A stretch of 64,000 nt of DNA from Streptomyces liangshanensis (GCF_011694815.1 NZ_CP050177.1:3151001-3215000); one strand, 5' to 3'. Shown: positions 51,662 to 62,719, numbered from the stretch's first letter. Numbers and translations are program-made. The notes: a model not told the origin generated them from the letters alone.

Positions 51662-52123
51662 ATGGAAGAAGGCACTTCGAAGTCACCGACGCACTGCGGC
51701 GGCACCGGCCCCTCGTTCGACTACGGCGACGCGGATCCCTTCCAGTGGGACACCCGCGAGGACTGCGAGGTGCGGCAGATCCTCGACCGGATCGGCGACA
51801 AGTGGTCGCTGCTGGTGATCGCCCTGCTGGACCTGCGCAGACTGCGCTTCACGGAGTTGCGCCGGGAGATCGACGGCATCAGTCAGCGCATGCTCACCGT
51901 CACGCTGCGCCAGCTGGAGCGGGACGGGCTGGTGGAGCGGACGGTGTACGCGGTGGTGCCGCCCCGGGTGGAGTACGAGCTGACCCCGCTGGGCCGCACG
52001 CTGCACACGACGATCCGCGCGCTGGTGTCGTGGACCGAGGAGCACCGCTCGGAGGTCGCGGCGGCGAGGCAGGCGTACGACGCGCGGACGCCGGCGCCCG
52101 GTTCGCTGTCCGCGTCCGCGTGA
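51662..52123 (+). CDS. HxlR-type winged-helix regulator 2
   Basis: A 153-residue HxlR protein with an acidic 35-residue N-terminus. The core is CEVRQILDRIGDKWSLLVIALL with FTELRREIDGISQRMLTVTLRQLERDG and the wing AVVPPRVEYELTPLG. Cysteines at 12 and 35 are possible thiol sensors. It is divergent from the MFS exporter. The ATG sits in a near-palindrome CCATGGCACGCCATGG. Confidence 0.9.
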   Translation: MEEGTSKSPTHCGGTGPSFDYGDADPFQWDTREDCEVRQILDRIGDKWSLLVIALLDLRRLRFTELRREIDGISQRMLTVTLRQLERDGLVERTVYAVVPPRVEYELTPLGRTLHTTIRALVSWTEEHRSEVAAARQAYDARTPAPGSLSASA

Positions 52124-52144
52124 CGTCACGTACCGGGAACGGGC

Positions 52145-52180
52145 CGACGGGCCGCCCGGGTGGTTCCGGGCGGCCCGTCG
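52145..52180. terminator. Bidirectional terminator between convergent genes
   Basis: A 15-base perfect stem CGACGGGCCGCCCGG with its complement and a 6-base loop, between HxlR 2 and the beta-helix gene. Confidence 0.85.
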
Positions 52181-52219
52181 GGTGTCATTCCGCTGCCTGC
52201 GTGCGCGGGTGACGATCCG

Positions 52220-54328
52220 TCACCAGGTCGTGGGCGCCGGGGGTACGACCACCGGCGGGCGGTCGTCGCAGGTGATGGTGTTCGGGAGTTCCCAGGGGGC
52301 CAGCCAGGGGCCCGTGGTGCCGCCGCCGTCGTTGCCGCCCAGGTCGGTCAGGGCGAACTCCGAGCCCGCCGGGGTGAAGTTGAACGAGCCGCAGTTGTTG
52401 ACGCCCACCGCGCCGACGTTGCGGGCGTCGACGTTCTCGAAGGACGCGGAACCGGCCACGCGGGCGCTGACCACCGAGGTGCCCGTGCCGTCGACCCGGA
52501 TGTCCTTGAAGCGGACGTTCTTGATCGAGTAGAGGTCCTTCACCGGGAAGTCGCTGACCAGCATGATCGCGTTGTAGGTGCTGTCCAGGTAGTGGTCCCC
52601 GGTGACCTGGATGTCCGCGTCGATGTCCTTGTCGAGGGCGTAGAACCAGATGGCGCCGAGGCCGATGTTCCAGTTCAGCTCGTACGTGCCCGCGCGGACC
52701 GTGGTGTTGTCGGTGATCCGCAGCTTCCCGGCGAACGCCTCGGCGCCGAAGCGGGAGCCGACGTGGATCGCGCTGCCCTCCCGGACGGGGTCGGCGACGA
52801 GGTTGCCCGAGACCGTGAGGTCCGTACCGCCGTAGATCGCGATGCCGTTGGCGAGCACCGGCGACTGGACGGTGTTGTGGGAGAAGGTGTTGTTCGCGTT
52901 CGACGTCTTCTCCGACCACATCGCGAGGCCGTCGTCGCCCGAGTTGCGGACGAAGTTGTTCGACACGGTCGAACGGGTCACGCCCGTGTGGAAGTTGAGG
53001 CCGTCGGCGATCTGGTCGACGATGACGTTGTTCGTCACCCGCGTGTTGGTCATCGGGCCGTCGAACCACAGGCCCACCTTGGTGTGGCGGATGTAGAGCC
53101 CGTCGATCGTCGAGTCGCTCATCGCGCCGCCGACGCCGTTGACCTGGTCGGTGTCGATCCGCTCGCGGACGTCCCCCTCGATCGCGAAGCCGGACAGGTG
53201 GACGTTACGGCTGCCGCCCGCCGCCGCGTCCTTGCCGTAGAAGCCGACGCCGGTGTGCACCGAGCCGTCGGGGGCCGGGGTGCTGAGCGCCACCTCACGG
53301 CCCTTGAAGATCGTGTACCAGCTGCCCGCGCCCTCGATCGTCACGTCGTCCACGACGATGTGCCGGTTCACCTGGTACGTGCCCGGCGGGACGTACACCT
53401 TGAGGTGCGCGCGCTTGGCGAAGGCGATCGCCCGGTCGAGCGCGGGGGCGGAGTCGCGCCGGCCCGAGGGATCGGCCCCGAACGCCAGCACGTTGGCGGC
53501 GTCGAGCCGGACCCGCGGCGCGCCGACGAGCTGCGAGTCGAGCAGGTCGACCACGGTCCAGGCGGCCTTGCTGCCCGCGGGGACCGTCAGCCGTACCTTG
53601 TCGCCCGCGCGGTACGTCTTCCCGAGCAGGAGGCGCTGCTCGTCGTAGAAGTGGTTGGGGCGGAACGGCTTGCTGATCACCGGCGCCGGGGTGGTGGCGC
53701 TGGGCACGCACGCGCACTCGGTGATCCACCAGTCGGGGTGCAGCAGGTCGGCGCCGGGGTCGTTGGAGAACGGGTACTGGTTGTAGAGCCACGCGTACTG
53801 CGAGGTCAGCGTGAGCGTCGAGCGGTTCTTGCCGTTGACGGTGACGTCGAGGGGCGCGGTGATGCCGCCGCCGCCCGGCGCGTCCGGGATGCTGTAGCGC
53901 ACGTTGATCGCGTTGGCCGCGCGCGGCAGGGTGAACTCGACGTACTTGCCCGGGGTCAGCCGGACCGCCTGCCGGCCCGAGGCCTCGGCGGGGAGGGTGT
54001 AGGCGGTACGGTCCGGGCCGATCACCGTGCCGTTGGTGGCGGCGCTCTCCGCCTCCTGCTCGGCGAAGTCCACGTCGGCGCCCCGGCCCGCGACGAGCGA
54101 CGGGGCGAGGGCGGCGCGGGTGACGGCGGGGGTCCCGCCCGTGGTCTTCGCGGCGGCTCCGGTGACCCCGGCCGCGCCCGCCCCACTGCCGGGGCGCGCC
54201 ACCGCCGTACCACCGGCCAGGACACTCAGGCCGACCGCGGCCGCGGTCATCGACGCGACCACCACCGCCGCCCGCCGCGGGGGTCTGCCGGACCGGCTCG
54301 CGCCGGCACCTCTGATGCTCCACGACAT
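52220..54328 (-). CDS. Secreted beta-helix glycosidase, GH87 alpha-1,3-glucanase-like
   Basis: Extracellular protein of about 702 residues. I use the ATG at 54328 (MSWSIRGAG). The ORF runs to 54463, but that extension carries no signal-peptide features. A twin-Arg-free signal peptide (RRAAVVVASMTAAAVGLSVLAGGTAVA) is split here by charge and hydrophobic parts. Residues about 85-260 resemble a CBM35-like sugar-binding domain, and the rest is a right-handed parallel beta-helix. Conserved carboxylates match the mycodextranase/alpha-1,3-glucanase family: Asp423 (LWFDGPM), Asp442 (IADGLNFH) and Asp465-Asp466 (NSGDDGLAMW). Such enzymes attack fungal cell-wall alpha-1,3-glucan. GH28-related pectinase-like activity is the main alternative. 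Confidence 0.75.
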   Translation of the reverse strand: MSWSIRGAGASRSGRPPRRAAVVVASMTAAAVGLSVLAGGTAVARPGSGAGAAGVTGAAAKTTGGTPAVTRAALAPSLVAGRGADVDFAEQEAESAATNGTVIGPDRTAYTLPAEASGRQAVRLTPGKYVEFTLPRAANAINVRYSIPDAPGGGGITAPLDVTVNGKNRSTLTLTSQYAWLYNQYPFSNDPGADLLHPDWWITECACVPSATTPAPVISKPFRPNHFYDEQRLLLGKTYRAGDKVRLTVPAGSKAAWTVVDLLDSQLVGAPRVRLDAANVLAFGADPSGRRDSAPALDRAIAFAKRAHLKVYVPPGTYQVNRHIVVDDVTIEGAGSWYTIFKGREVALSTPAPDGSVHTGVGFYGKDAAAGGSRNVHLSGFAIEGDVRERIDTDQVNGVGGAMSDSTIDGLYIRHTKVGLWFDGPMTNTRVTNNVIVDQIADGLNFHTGVTRSTVSNNFVRNSGDDGLAMWSEKTSNANNTFSHNTVQSPVLANGIAIYGGTDLTVSGNLVADPVREGSAIHVGSRFGAEAFAGKLRITDNTTVRAGTYELNWNIGLGAIWFYALDKDIDADIQVTGDHYLDSTYNAIMLVSDFPVKDLYSIKNVRFKDIRVDGTGTSVVSARVAGSASFENVDARNVGAVGVNNCGSFNFTPAGSEFALTDLGGNDGGGTTGPWLAPWELPNTITCDDRPPVVVPPAPTTW

Positions 54329-56106
<1,778 letters not shown>

Positions 56107-56155
56107 CCGTACGGGACACAGCGACCCCCCGGCAGAGCGACCACCCGGCAGAAGG

Positions 56156-56191
56156 AGGCCCCGCACACCCGAGGACGGGTGTGCGGGGCCT
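56156..56191. terminator. Bidirectional terminator between aminopeptidase and protease genes
   Basis: A 16-base perfect stem AGGCCCCGCACACCCG with its complement and a 4-base loop between convergent genes. Its T-rich flank is CTCTTC. Confidence 0.85.
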
Positions 56192-56214
56192 CTTCAACGT
56201 CCGGCCGGGGTCCC

Positions 56215-58059
56215 CTAGCCGAACACGTTGTACTGGTTCCAGCCGCCGCCGATCCTGATGCGGTCGGCCCAGATCCCGGTCGTCGCCTTGCCCGTGCCCT
56301 TGTAGAGCCACAGGACGCCGCCGGTGTCACGGACCAGCAGGTCCGCGATGCCGTCGTTGGTCTGGTCGCCGGTGGTGACGAGCTTGTCGTACGACCAGCC
56401 GGTCCGCACCTGCACGCGGGCGGAGAACGGCGCGGACGCCGAGCCGGTGCCCTTGTACAGGTAGACGATCTTGTTCTTGCCCTTGGCGATCAGGTCCACC
56501 TGGCCGTCGCCCGTGAAGTCGCCGTGGCCCACGACCGAGTTGTACTGGGTCCAGCCGCTCTTGTTGATCGTGGTACGGGTGCCGAAGCCGCCGTTGCCGT
56601 TGCCCGGGTACAGGTAGAGCGCGCCCGCGGTGTCGATCGACAGCAGGTCGGGCTTGGCGTCCCCGGTCACGTCGCCCGGCGTGATGATCGCGACGCGGGT
56701 CTTCCAGCCGGTGAAGAGCTTGGTCGTGACCCACTTGTCGGAGGACGGGGTGTAGTGCAGCCAGGAGATGGTGCCGTCGGTCGCGCGGAGGACGAAGTCC
56801 TCGAAGTCGTCGCGGTTGAGGTCCGTCTGGAGGACGACGTTGTACCCGCTCCACGAACCGAGGTTCTGCTTGGCCGCGAAGGTGGTGCCCTTGGAGTCGT
56901 ACTCGTACCCGGTGCCACCGCTCGTACGGACGAACAGGTCGGACTTGTTGTCGGCGCTCAGGTTCGCGTCGTCGATGCGCATGTTGAGCTGGCCGACGTA
57001 GGTGCTCACCTTGGTGAACACGCTGTACGCGCCGGCCTCGACGCAGTCCTCGACACCCCACGACACCACGCCGACGAGCTTGCCGCCGACCACGAGCGGA
57101 CCGCCCGAGTCACCGTTGCAGGCGCTGACCGTTCCGGTGTCGGAGCCGGAGGCGGGCTTGCCCGCGCAGATCATGTGGCCCTTGATGTAGTCGCTGCCGT
57201 ACGCGCTGGTGCAGGTCGCGTCCGCGTTGACCGGCAGGGTCGCCGTCCGCAGGGTCTCCGAGATGTCGTCGCTGGTGGAGCTGGTCCGGCCCCAGCCGTA
57301 CACCTTGGCCTGGGTCCCGGCCTTGTACGAGGTGGTGTCGGTCGACTTCGTCACCGGCAGCGGGGTCGCCTTGACCGGCACGCCCAGCGTCAGGATGGCG
57401 ATGTCGTTGTCGATCTTGGGGTCGTTGTACGTGGGGTTGACCCACTGGCGCCACACGCCCACGACGGTGCCGCCGTGGAAGTCGGTGTTGCCGTTGGCGT
57501 CGGTCGTCGGCAGCTGGGACGTACCGACGATGACGGCGCCGAACTTGTTCCAGTTGGTGCCCACGGCGCAGTGCGCGGCCGTGATGACCTTGGTCGGCGC
57601 GACGACGGTGGCTCCGCAGAAGAAGCTGTCGTCGTCGACCGTGTTGGCGGTGCCCTTGTCGTCGTAGTACCAGAGCTGCGCCATCCACGGAGCGCTGGTG
57701 ATCGAGGTGGTCACCCCGCCGATGATCTTCGGGTCGACCTTGCCGGTCACGGCACCGGTCTTCGCGGTGCCGGACGTGGCCGTACCGGCCTTCGCCGTAC
57801 CGGTCTTCGCCGACAGCTCGGTCTTCCGCGAGGCGGAGACGTCCACCGCGTCGGCCCGGACTGCGTCCGTCACCCGGGCCGTCAACTGGGCCACGCTCGC
57901 CACGCTGGGGCGCGCGGCGCTCGCGAGCGGCTGCGGCTCCGTGGCCTGGGCGGGGGCGAGCAGGAAGGCCCCGGCAACACCCACCGCGAGCGCGACCGCC
58001 GCGGTGGGTATGACGATCCGTGCCTTGCGTCTGTGCTTACGGTCCTTGCCTGCGAACAC
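56215..58059 (-). CDS. Secreted S1 serine protease with C-terminal FG-GAP repeats
   Basis: A 614-residue secreted protease. The start is the GTG at 58059, chosen because AGGAG lies 6 bases upstream. The ORF extends to 58215 without a better site. Signal peptide about residues 14-40. A Thr/Ala-rich pro-region with KTGTAKAGTA repeats precedes the S1 domain, which begins at IIGGV (112-116). The triad is His163 (TAAHC), Asp219 (DNDIAIL) and Ser318 (CNGDSGGP). The S1-pocket position six before the Ser is Ser312, not Asp, so chymotrypsin- or elastase-like specificity is likelier than tryptic. Residues about 365-614 hold five VCBS/FG-GAP calcium-type repeats (DVTGDAKPDLL, DFTGDGQVDLI), probably binding surface or substrate. 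Confidence 0.93.
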   Translation of the reverse strand: MFAGKDRKHRRKARIVIPTAAVALAVGVAGAFLLAPAQATEPQPLASAARPSVASVAQLTARVTDAVRADAVDVSASRKTELSAKTGTAKAGTATSGTAKTGAVTGKVDPKIIGGVTTSITSAPWMAQLWYYDDKGTANTVDDDSFFCGATVVAPTKVITAAHCAVGTNWNKFGAVIVGTSQLPTTDANGNTDFHGGTVVGVWRQWVNPTYNDPKIDNDIAILTLGVPVKATPLPVTKSTDTTSYKAGTQAKVYGWGRTSSTSDDISETLRTATLPVNADATCTSAYGSDYIKGHMICAGKPASGSDTGTVSACNGDSGGPLVVGGKLVGVVSWGVEDCVEAGAYSVFTKVSTYVGQLNMRIDDANLSADNKSDLFVRTSGGTGYEYDSKGTTFAAKQNLGSWSGYNVVLQTDLNRDDFEDFVLRATDGTISWLHYTPSSDKWVTTKLFTGWKTRVAIITPGDVTGDAKPDLLSIDTAGALYLYPGNGNGGFGTRTTINKSGWTQYNSVVGHGDFTGDGQVDLIAKGKNKIVYLYKGTGSASAPFSARVQVRTGWSYDKLVTTGDQTNDGIADLLVRDTGGVLWLYKGTGKATTGIWADRIRIGGGWNQYNVFG

Positions 58060-58362
58060 GCATGACTCCTGTCCGTGTACCCGCACGGCGCGCCTGTCGC
58101 GCCGGCAGGAGGGATGCGCGAGGACAGGGGAGAAAGAAAGGGAACGGATCAGAGGCAGCGCTGAGCTTGCCGTCCGCACGGCGGACGCGACCCGAAGAGG
58201 TGGCCCCCCACCCACGGCTGCGTGATCCTATGACTTATCCGCAGGCTTTCACCAATGCTTTACGGCGACTTAAGCTGGATTCTGGCGGGAATTGACCCTT
58301 CGTTGCCGGACCGTGACGTCCCGGACCGTTCCGTCAGGCCGCGTCGGCGTGGGACTCCGCCC
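58060..58362. other. Gap upstream of the protease gene
   Basis: No gene is seen. A weak minus-strand promoter candidate, TTGGTG (58250-58255) and TAGGAT (58225-58230) with a 19-base spacer, could drive the protease. The rest shows nothing notable. Confidence 0.35.
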
Positions 58363-59238
58363 TCAGACCGTGATGTCCTTTGTGGTGAAGCGGGCCCAGG
58401 ACGCCGCGCCGAATACCGCTACGTACAGGACCTGGAGTTCCAGGTTCTTGGTGATGTCGGTCCAGTAGAGCGGTTCTCGCAGGATGTCCGCGAAGGACAG
58501 CCAGTGGGTGGGGAACAGGTAGGGCTGGATTCCGTGGAGTTGGGGGATCGCGCCCAGGATCTGGACCGTGATCAGCAGGCCGACCGTGGCCGCCATCGCG
58601 GCGATGCCGCTGTTGGTCAGGGTGGAGAGGAACAGGCCGAGCGCCGCGATGCCGGTCAGGGAGGCGGCGACGAGCAGGGCGATCAGGACGGCTCTCAGCA
58701 GGCCCTCGCCGAACGAGATGCGGGTGCCCGAGATCGTGGTGACCTCGCCGAGGGGGAAGAGCAGGGCGCCGACCAGGAGCGCGGAGAGTGCCACGACGAG
58801 GGTCGCGACCAGGCAGAACGCCAGCGTGGAGGCGTACTTGGCGAGCAGCAGCCGGGTACGGCCCGCCGGGGCGACCAGCAGGTAGCGCAGGGTGCCGCCG
58901 TTGGCCTCCCCCGCGATCGCGTCGCCCGCCACGACGCCGACCGCCATCGGCAGGAAGACGGGCAGGGTCGCGGCGAGGGCCGCGAAGACCAGGAACAGGC
59001 CGTTGTTGGTGACCTGGGTGAGGAAGGCGGGGCCGCCGCCCCCTCCCCCGCCGCCGACCGAGCCGTCGTCGCTCGTCTCGATCTTGACGGCGATCCCGAT
59101 GAGGACGGGGACGGCCGCCAGCACGCCGAGGAGGGCGAGGGTGCGCCAGCGGCGGAGGGTGGTGGTCAGTTCGCTGCGGAACAGGCTCAGGATCCACCAC
59201 GGCGAGGGGGTGAGCTCCGCCGTTTCAGCCCGCGACAT
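58363..59238 (-). CDS. ABC-2 family export permease
   Basis: Membrane subunit of an ABC exporter, 291 residues, about six helices (hydrophobic blocks near 33-50, 88-115, 140-165, 190-215, 222-240 and 262-280). AGDAIAGEANGGTLRYLLVAPAGR is the conserved cytoplasmic coupling segment of ABC-2 permeases (GE and R signature). A poly-Gly stretch (SVGGGGGGGGP, residues 60-70) sits in the first extracytoplasmic loop. It follows and overlaps the ATPase gene by 14 bases. Confidence 0.92.
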   Translation of the reverse strand: MSRAETAELTPSPWWILSLFRSELTTTLRRWRTLALLGVLAAVPVLIGIAVKIETSDDGSVGGGGGGGGPAFLTQVTNNGLFLVFAALAATLPVFLPMAVGVVAGDAIAGEANGGTLRYLLVAPAGRTRLLLAKYASTLAFCLVATLVVALSALLVGALLFPLGEVTTISGTRISFGEGLLRAVLIALLVAASLTGIAALGLFLSTLTNSGIAAMAATVGLLITVQILGAIPQLHGIQPYLFPTHWLSFADILREPLYWTDITKNLELQVLYVAVFGAASWARFTTKDITV

Positions 59239-60163
59239 CGAAGCCCTCCCCCGTCAGCGCCACGAAGGCGTCCTCCAGCGAGGCGCGTTCGACGCCGAAC
59301 GCGCGCACCCGCACCCCCGCCCGTACCAGCGCCGCGTTCAGGTCCGCCGGATCCGCGTCGGGCGGCGGCGGGTCCGCGCTCACCTTGTCCTCCGCCACCA
59401 CCACCCCGGTCAGGCCCAGCTCCTTGAGCACCCGCGCCGCGTCCGCCGGGTCCGGGGTGACCACCGCCAGCCGGCCCCGCGTCCCGGCCGCCAGCTCGGC
59501 GACCGGCCCCTGCGTGATCAGCCGGCCCTGTGCCATCACGGCCGCGTGGGTGCACACCTGCTCGATCTCGTCGAGGAGGTGCGAGGAGAGGAAGACCGTC
59601 GTCCCGTCGGCGGCCAGCTCCCGTACCAGCGTCCTGATCTCCCGCATGCCCTGCGGGTCCAGGCCGTTCGTCGGCTCGTCCAGCACCAGCAGGCGGCGCG
59701 GCCTGAGCAGCGCCGCCGCCAGCCCGAGCCGCTGCTTCATCCCCAGCGAGTACGCCTTGGCCTTCTTGCTCCCGGCCGCCGTCAGCCCGACCCGGTCCAG
59801 GGCCGTGGCGACGCGGGCGCGCCGGGTGCGGGGGTCGGCCGTCGGGTCGGCGGAGTCGTACCGTACGAGATTGTCCCGGCCGCTCAAGTACCCGTACAGC
59901 GCCGGGCCTTCGATGAGGGCGCCCACCTCCGGGAGGACCGCGCGGGCCGCGCGCGGCATCCGCTGCCCGAGGAGGGTCGCCGAACCGGCGGTCGGCTCGA
60001 TCAGTCCCAGCAGCATGCGGATGGTCGTCGTCTTGCCGGACCCGTTGGGCCCGAGGAAGCCGAAGACGGTGCCCGCGGGCACCGCCAGGTCCAGCCGGTC
60101 GACGGCGAGTTGGCCGCCCCGGTAGCGCTTGGTGAGACCGCGTGTCTCGATGACGGTGGTCAT
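59225..60163 (-). CDS. ABC transporter ATP-binding protein
   Basis: A 312-residue ATPase, ATG at 60163. Walker A GPNGSGKTT is at residues 38-46, the signature is SLGMKQRLGLA (from 139), Walker B is LLVLDEPTNGLDP, and the H loop is SSHLLDEIEQV. The C-terminal 90 residues form the extra regulatory domain seen in drug- and lipid-type exporters (DrrA-like). It pairs with the overlapping permease gene. Located behind the LolA-like gene with a terminator between. Confidence 0.94.
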   Translation of the reverse strand: MTTVIETRGLTKRYRGGQLAVDRLDLAVPAGTVFGFLGPNGSGKTTTIRMLLGLIEPTAGSATLLGQRMPRAARAVLPEVGALIEGPALYGYLSGRDNLVRYDSADPTADPRTRRARVATALDRVGLTAAGSKKAKAYSLGMKQRLGLAAALLRPRRLLVLDEPTNGLDPQGMREIRTLVRELAADGTTVFLSSHLLDEIEQVCTHAAVMAQGRLITQGPVAELAAGTRGRLAVVTPDPADAARVLKELGLTGVVVAEDKVSADPPPPDADPADLNAALVRAGVRVRAFGVERASLEDAFVALTGEGFDVAG

Positions 60164-60215
60164 CGCGCACCCCGCTCCTGTGGTCCGGCCGGTCGGGTGG
60201 GGGTCGCTCAACGTG

Positions 60216-60248
60216 CCGCCCCGCCGTACGAAGCGTACGACGGGGCGG
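60216..60248 (-). terminator. Terminator between LolA-like gene and the ABC pair
   Basis: A 15-base stem with one wobble, CCGCCCCGYCGTACG with its complement and a 3-base loop. Confidence 0.75.
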
Positions 60249-60298
60249 TACGGGCGGGTCGTGCGTGGCGATCGCGGAGTCGTACGGTCGCCTCGTAA

Positions 60299-61570
60299 CT
60301 ACTTGGCGGAGTTCGCCGCCTTGACGAGCGTGGCGGGGGTCACCGCGCCGACGTAGATCTTGCCGTCGTCCGTCATCAGGGCGTTGACCAGGCGCGTCTT
60401 GTAGACCGTGCCCGAGCCGAACTTCCCGGTGACCTTGTCGCCCAGGGCGTCCAGGAAGCCCTGCGCCTCCTTCGGCAGCCCCGCGGTGTCCTTCGCGGTG
60501 GGCGCGCCGTCCGGGGACGTGAACGCGTACACCGAACTCCAGCCCTTCCCGATCACGGTCGGGGGCGTGGCCTTCCCGGCGCCCTCGCGGCCCTCGCCGC
60601 CCTTCGGGAGCTTCGGCGCGGCCGCGTCACCGCGGTGCGCCTCGTCGCCCTGCGTGACCTTCGCGCCCTTCGGCGGGGTGAAGTCGAACGTGGAGGCGGC
60701 CGGCTTGGCGAAGTCGACCTGCGTGAAGCCGACATCGACGACGGCCTTGCCACCGCTGCTCGGCGCGAGGGTGAACTTGAGCGGGGTGCCGGTCTTGGCG
60801 TCGACCGCGATCTTGACGGACTCGACCGTCGAGCCGCTCTGCTTGGGCTTGAGGACCAGGCGGTACGCCTCGCGCCCCGCGACCCGCGCGGTGCCCTCGA
60901 CGGTGACCGACGTCGTGTCGCCCGCCGCCGCGAGCGCCTGCTCGGCGAACTCCTTCGGGGTCGCGGGGACGTCCTTGCCGTCCGTACCGCCGAACCCCTT
61001 GCCGGGGTGCCCGGAATCGCGGGCGCCCTTGCCCTTGCTCTCGCCGGACGTCGCGTGGAAGGCGGTGTTCGAGGCGCTGTCGTACGCCCAGACCTCGTCC
61101 CCGTTGTGGATGAGGCTGTACTCGGCCGCCTTCTCCAGGATCGACACCCGCTGCTTGTCGGGGCCGTCCACCGCCACCCGCAGGGTGTGCGTACCGGAGG
61201 CGAGCTCCGTCAGCTTGCTGCTCGGGTCGGCGGAGGACGGCGAACTCCCGCCGCCCGCGCCGCCGTTCGGGGCGAGGGAGCCGCCCGCCAGGCCCCCGAG
61301 GCCGGCCAGCGAGGGCAGCCCGAGGTCGGTGCTGATCTTCACCGAGCCGGAGAGCCGCTGGGTGTCGGAGGCGGCGATGCGCTCGATCAGCTCCTGTGCG
61401 CTGATCTTCGGCAGGCTCGGGTCACCCTGGGCGGCGAGGGCCGGTACGAGACCGATCGTCGCCGCGGCCACGCCGATCACCGCGACCGGGACCACATACC
61501 GCGCCGCCCTGCGGCGGCCGGTACCGAGGGTGTCCTCCTCGGTGATGTGCGCGCTCTCGTTCGGTGCCAT
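60299..61570 (-). CDS. LolA-like membrane-anchored protein (DUF2092-type)
   Basis: A 423-residue protein with start ATG 61570, preceded by GGAGG 10 bases before. The ORF extends to 61684 without a better site. A single membrane segment near residues 25-45 (YVVPVAVIGVAAATIGLVPALAA) anchors an extracytoplasmic LolA/LppX/RseB-like beta half-barrel. The conserved pieces are ISAQELIERIAASDTQRLSGSV, AEYSLIHNGDEVWAYDSASN and REAYRLVLKPKQ. A Gly/Ser-rich insert lies near 85-105, and AVDAKTGTPLKFTL is typical of the RseB-type fold. It may bind lipids or peptides. Adjacency to an ABC exporter suggests a joint role. Confidence 0.85.
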   Translation of the reverse strand: MAPNESAHITEEDTLGTGRRRAARYVVPVAVIGVAAATIGLVPALAAQGDPSLPKISAQELIERIAASDTQRLSGSVKISTDLGLPSLAGLGGLAGGSLAPNGGAGGGSSPSSADPSSKLTELASGTHTLRVAVDGPDKQRVSILEKAAEYSLIHNGDEVWAYDSASNTAFHATSGESKGKGARDSGHPGKGFGGTDGKDVPATPKEFAEQALAAAGDTTSVTVEGTARVAGREAYRLVLKPKQSGSTVESVKIAVDAKTGTPLKFTLAPSSGGKAVVDVGFTQVDFAKPAASTFDFTPPKGAKVTQGDEAHRGDAAAPKLPKGGEGREGAGKATPPTVIGKGWSSVYAFTSPDGAPTAKDTAGLPKEAQGFLDALGDKVTGKFGSGTVYKTRLVNALMTDDGKIYVGAVTPATLVKAANSAK

Positions 61571-61708
61571 GTGTGCCCTACCTCCGGGTCGGCGGTGCTC
61601 TCGGTCTTTCTCCATCTCACCAAATCGGCGGTGCGTAAGCGTCAGTCCGCGGGAGCAACTTGTCGTACTGCTGAGGGATGACACCCCCGGGCGCGACCCG
61701 TACGGGGG

Positions 61709-62719
61709 TCAGCCCGCGCGGTGCACGACCGCGTCGCACAGCTCCACCAGCGCCGACTTCGCGTAGCACTCCGGCAGCGGGGCCAGGGTGGCGCGCGCCG
61801 CCTCCGCGTACCGCACGGTGTCGCGGCGGGCCTGCTCCATCGCCGGGTGGGCGCGCAGCAGGCGCAGGGCCTCCGCGAGACGGCCGTCGTCCGAGAGGTC
61901 GCCGTCGAGCAGCGCGACCAGGTCGAGGTCCGCCTGCTTGCCGTGGGCCTCCGCCTGGGCGCGCAGGAGCAGCACCGGCAGCGTCGGGATGCCCTCGCGC
62001 AGGTCGGTGCCGGGCGTCTTGCCGGACTCGTGGGAGTCGCTCGCGATGTCGAGGACGTCGTCGGCGAGCTGGAAGGCCACGCCGAGGCGCTCGCCGTACT
62101 GCGTGAGGATGTCCACGACCGACTCGTCGGCGCCGGACGTCAGGGCCCCGAAGCGGCCGGAGACGGCGAACAGGGCGCCGGTCTTGCCGGCGAGCACGTC
62201 CAGGTAGTGGCTGACCGGGTCGCGTCCGTCGCGGGGGCCCGCCGTCTCCAGGATCTGCCCCGTGACCAGCCGCTCGAAGGCCTCCGCCTGGATGCGGACG
62301 GCCTCGGGGCCGAGGTCCGCCAGGATGTGGGAGGCGCGGGCGAAGAGGAAGTCCCCGGTGAGGACGGCGACGGAGTTGCCCCAGCGGTTGTTGGCGCTGT
62401 CCACGCCCCGGCGTACGTCCGCCTCGTCCATCACGTCGTCGTGGTAGAGCGTCGCCAGGTGGGTCAGCTCGACGACCACGGCCGCCGGGACGATGCCGGG
62501 CGCGTACGGGTCGCCGAACTGGGCGGCGAGCATCACGAAGAGCGGCCTCAGCCGTTTGCCGCCGGCGCGCACCAGGTGCTGGGCGGCCTCGGTGATGAAG
62601 GAGACCTCGCTCTTGGTGGCGTCGAGCAGACCCGCCTCCACGGCCGACAATCCGGCCAGGACATCGGCTTCAAGAGCCGGGTCCCGCACGCTCAGCCCGA
62701 ACGGCCCGACGACGGTCAC
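61709..62719 (-). CDS. Long-chain trans-polyprenyl diphosphate synthase
   Basis: All-trans isoprenyl diphosphate synthase, 336 residues. The first Asp-rich motif is DDVMD (Asp94, 95 and 98, in LYHDDVMDEADVRRG) and the second is LADDVLDIASD. GGKRLRPL carries the substrate-binding Lys/Arg. Small residues precede the first motif, as in medium- and long-chain synthases. In streptomycetes this type makes the menaquinone side chain, fitting the nearby nuo genes. The product length cannot be read from sequence alone. Confidence 0.92.
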   Translation of the reverse strand: MTVVGPFGLSVRDPALEADVLAGLSAVEAGLLDATKSEVSFITEAAQHLVRAGGKRLRPLFVMLAAQFGDPYAPGIVPAAVVVELTHLATLYHDDVMDEADVRRGVDSANNRWGNSVAVLTGDFLFARASHILADLGPEAVRIQAEAFERLVTGQILETAGPRDGRDPVSHYLDVLAGKTGALFAVSGRFGALTSGADESVVDILTQYGERLGVAFQLADDVLDIASDSHESGKTPGTDLREGIPTLPVLLLRAQAEAHGKQADLDLVALLDGDLSDDGRLAEALRLLRAHPAMEQARRDTVRYAEAARATLAPLPECYAKSALVELCDAVVHRAG

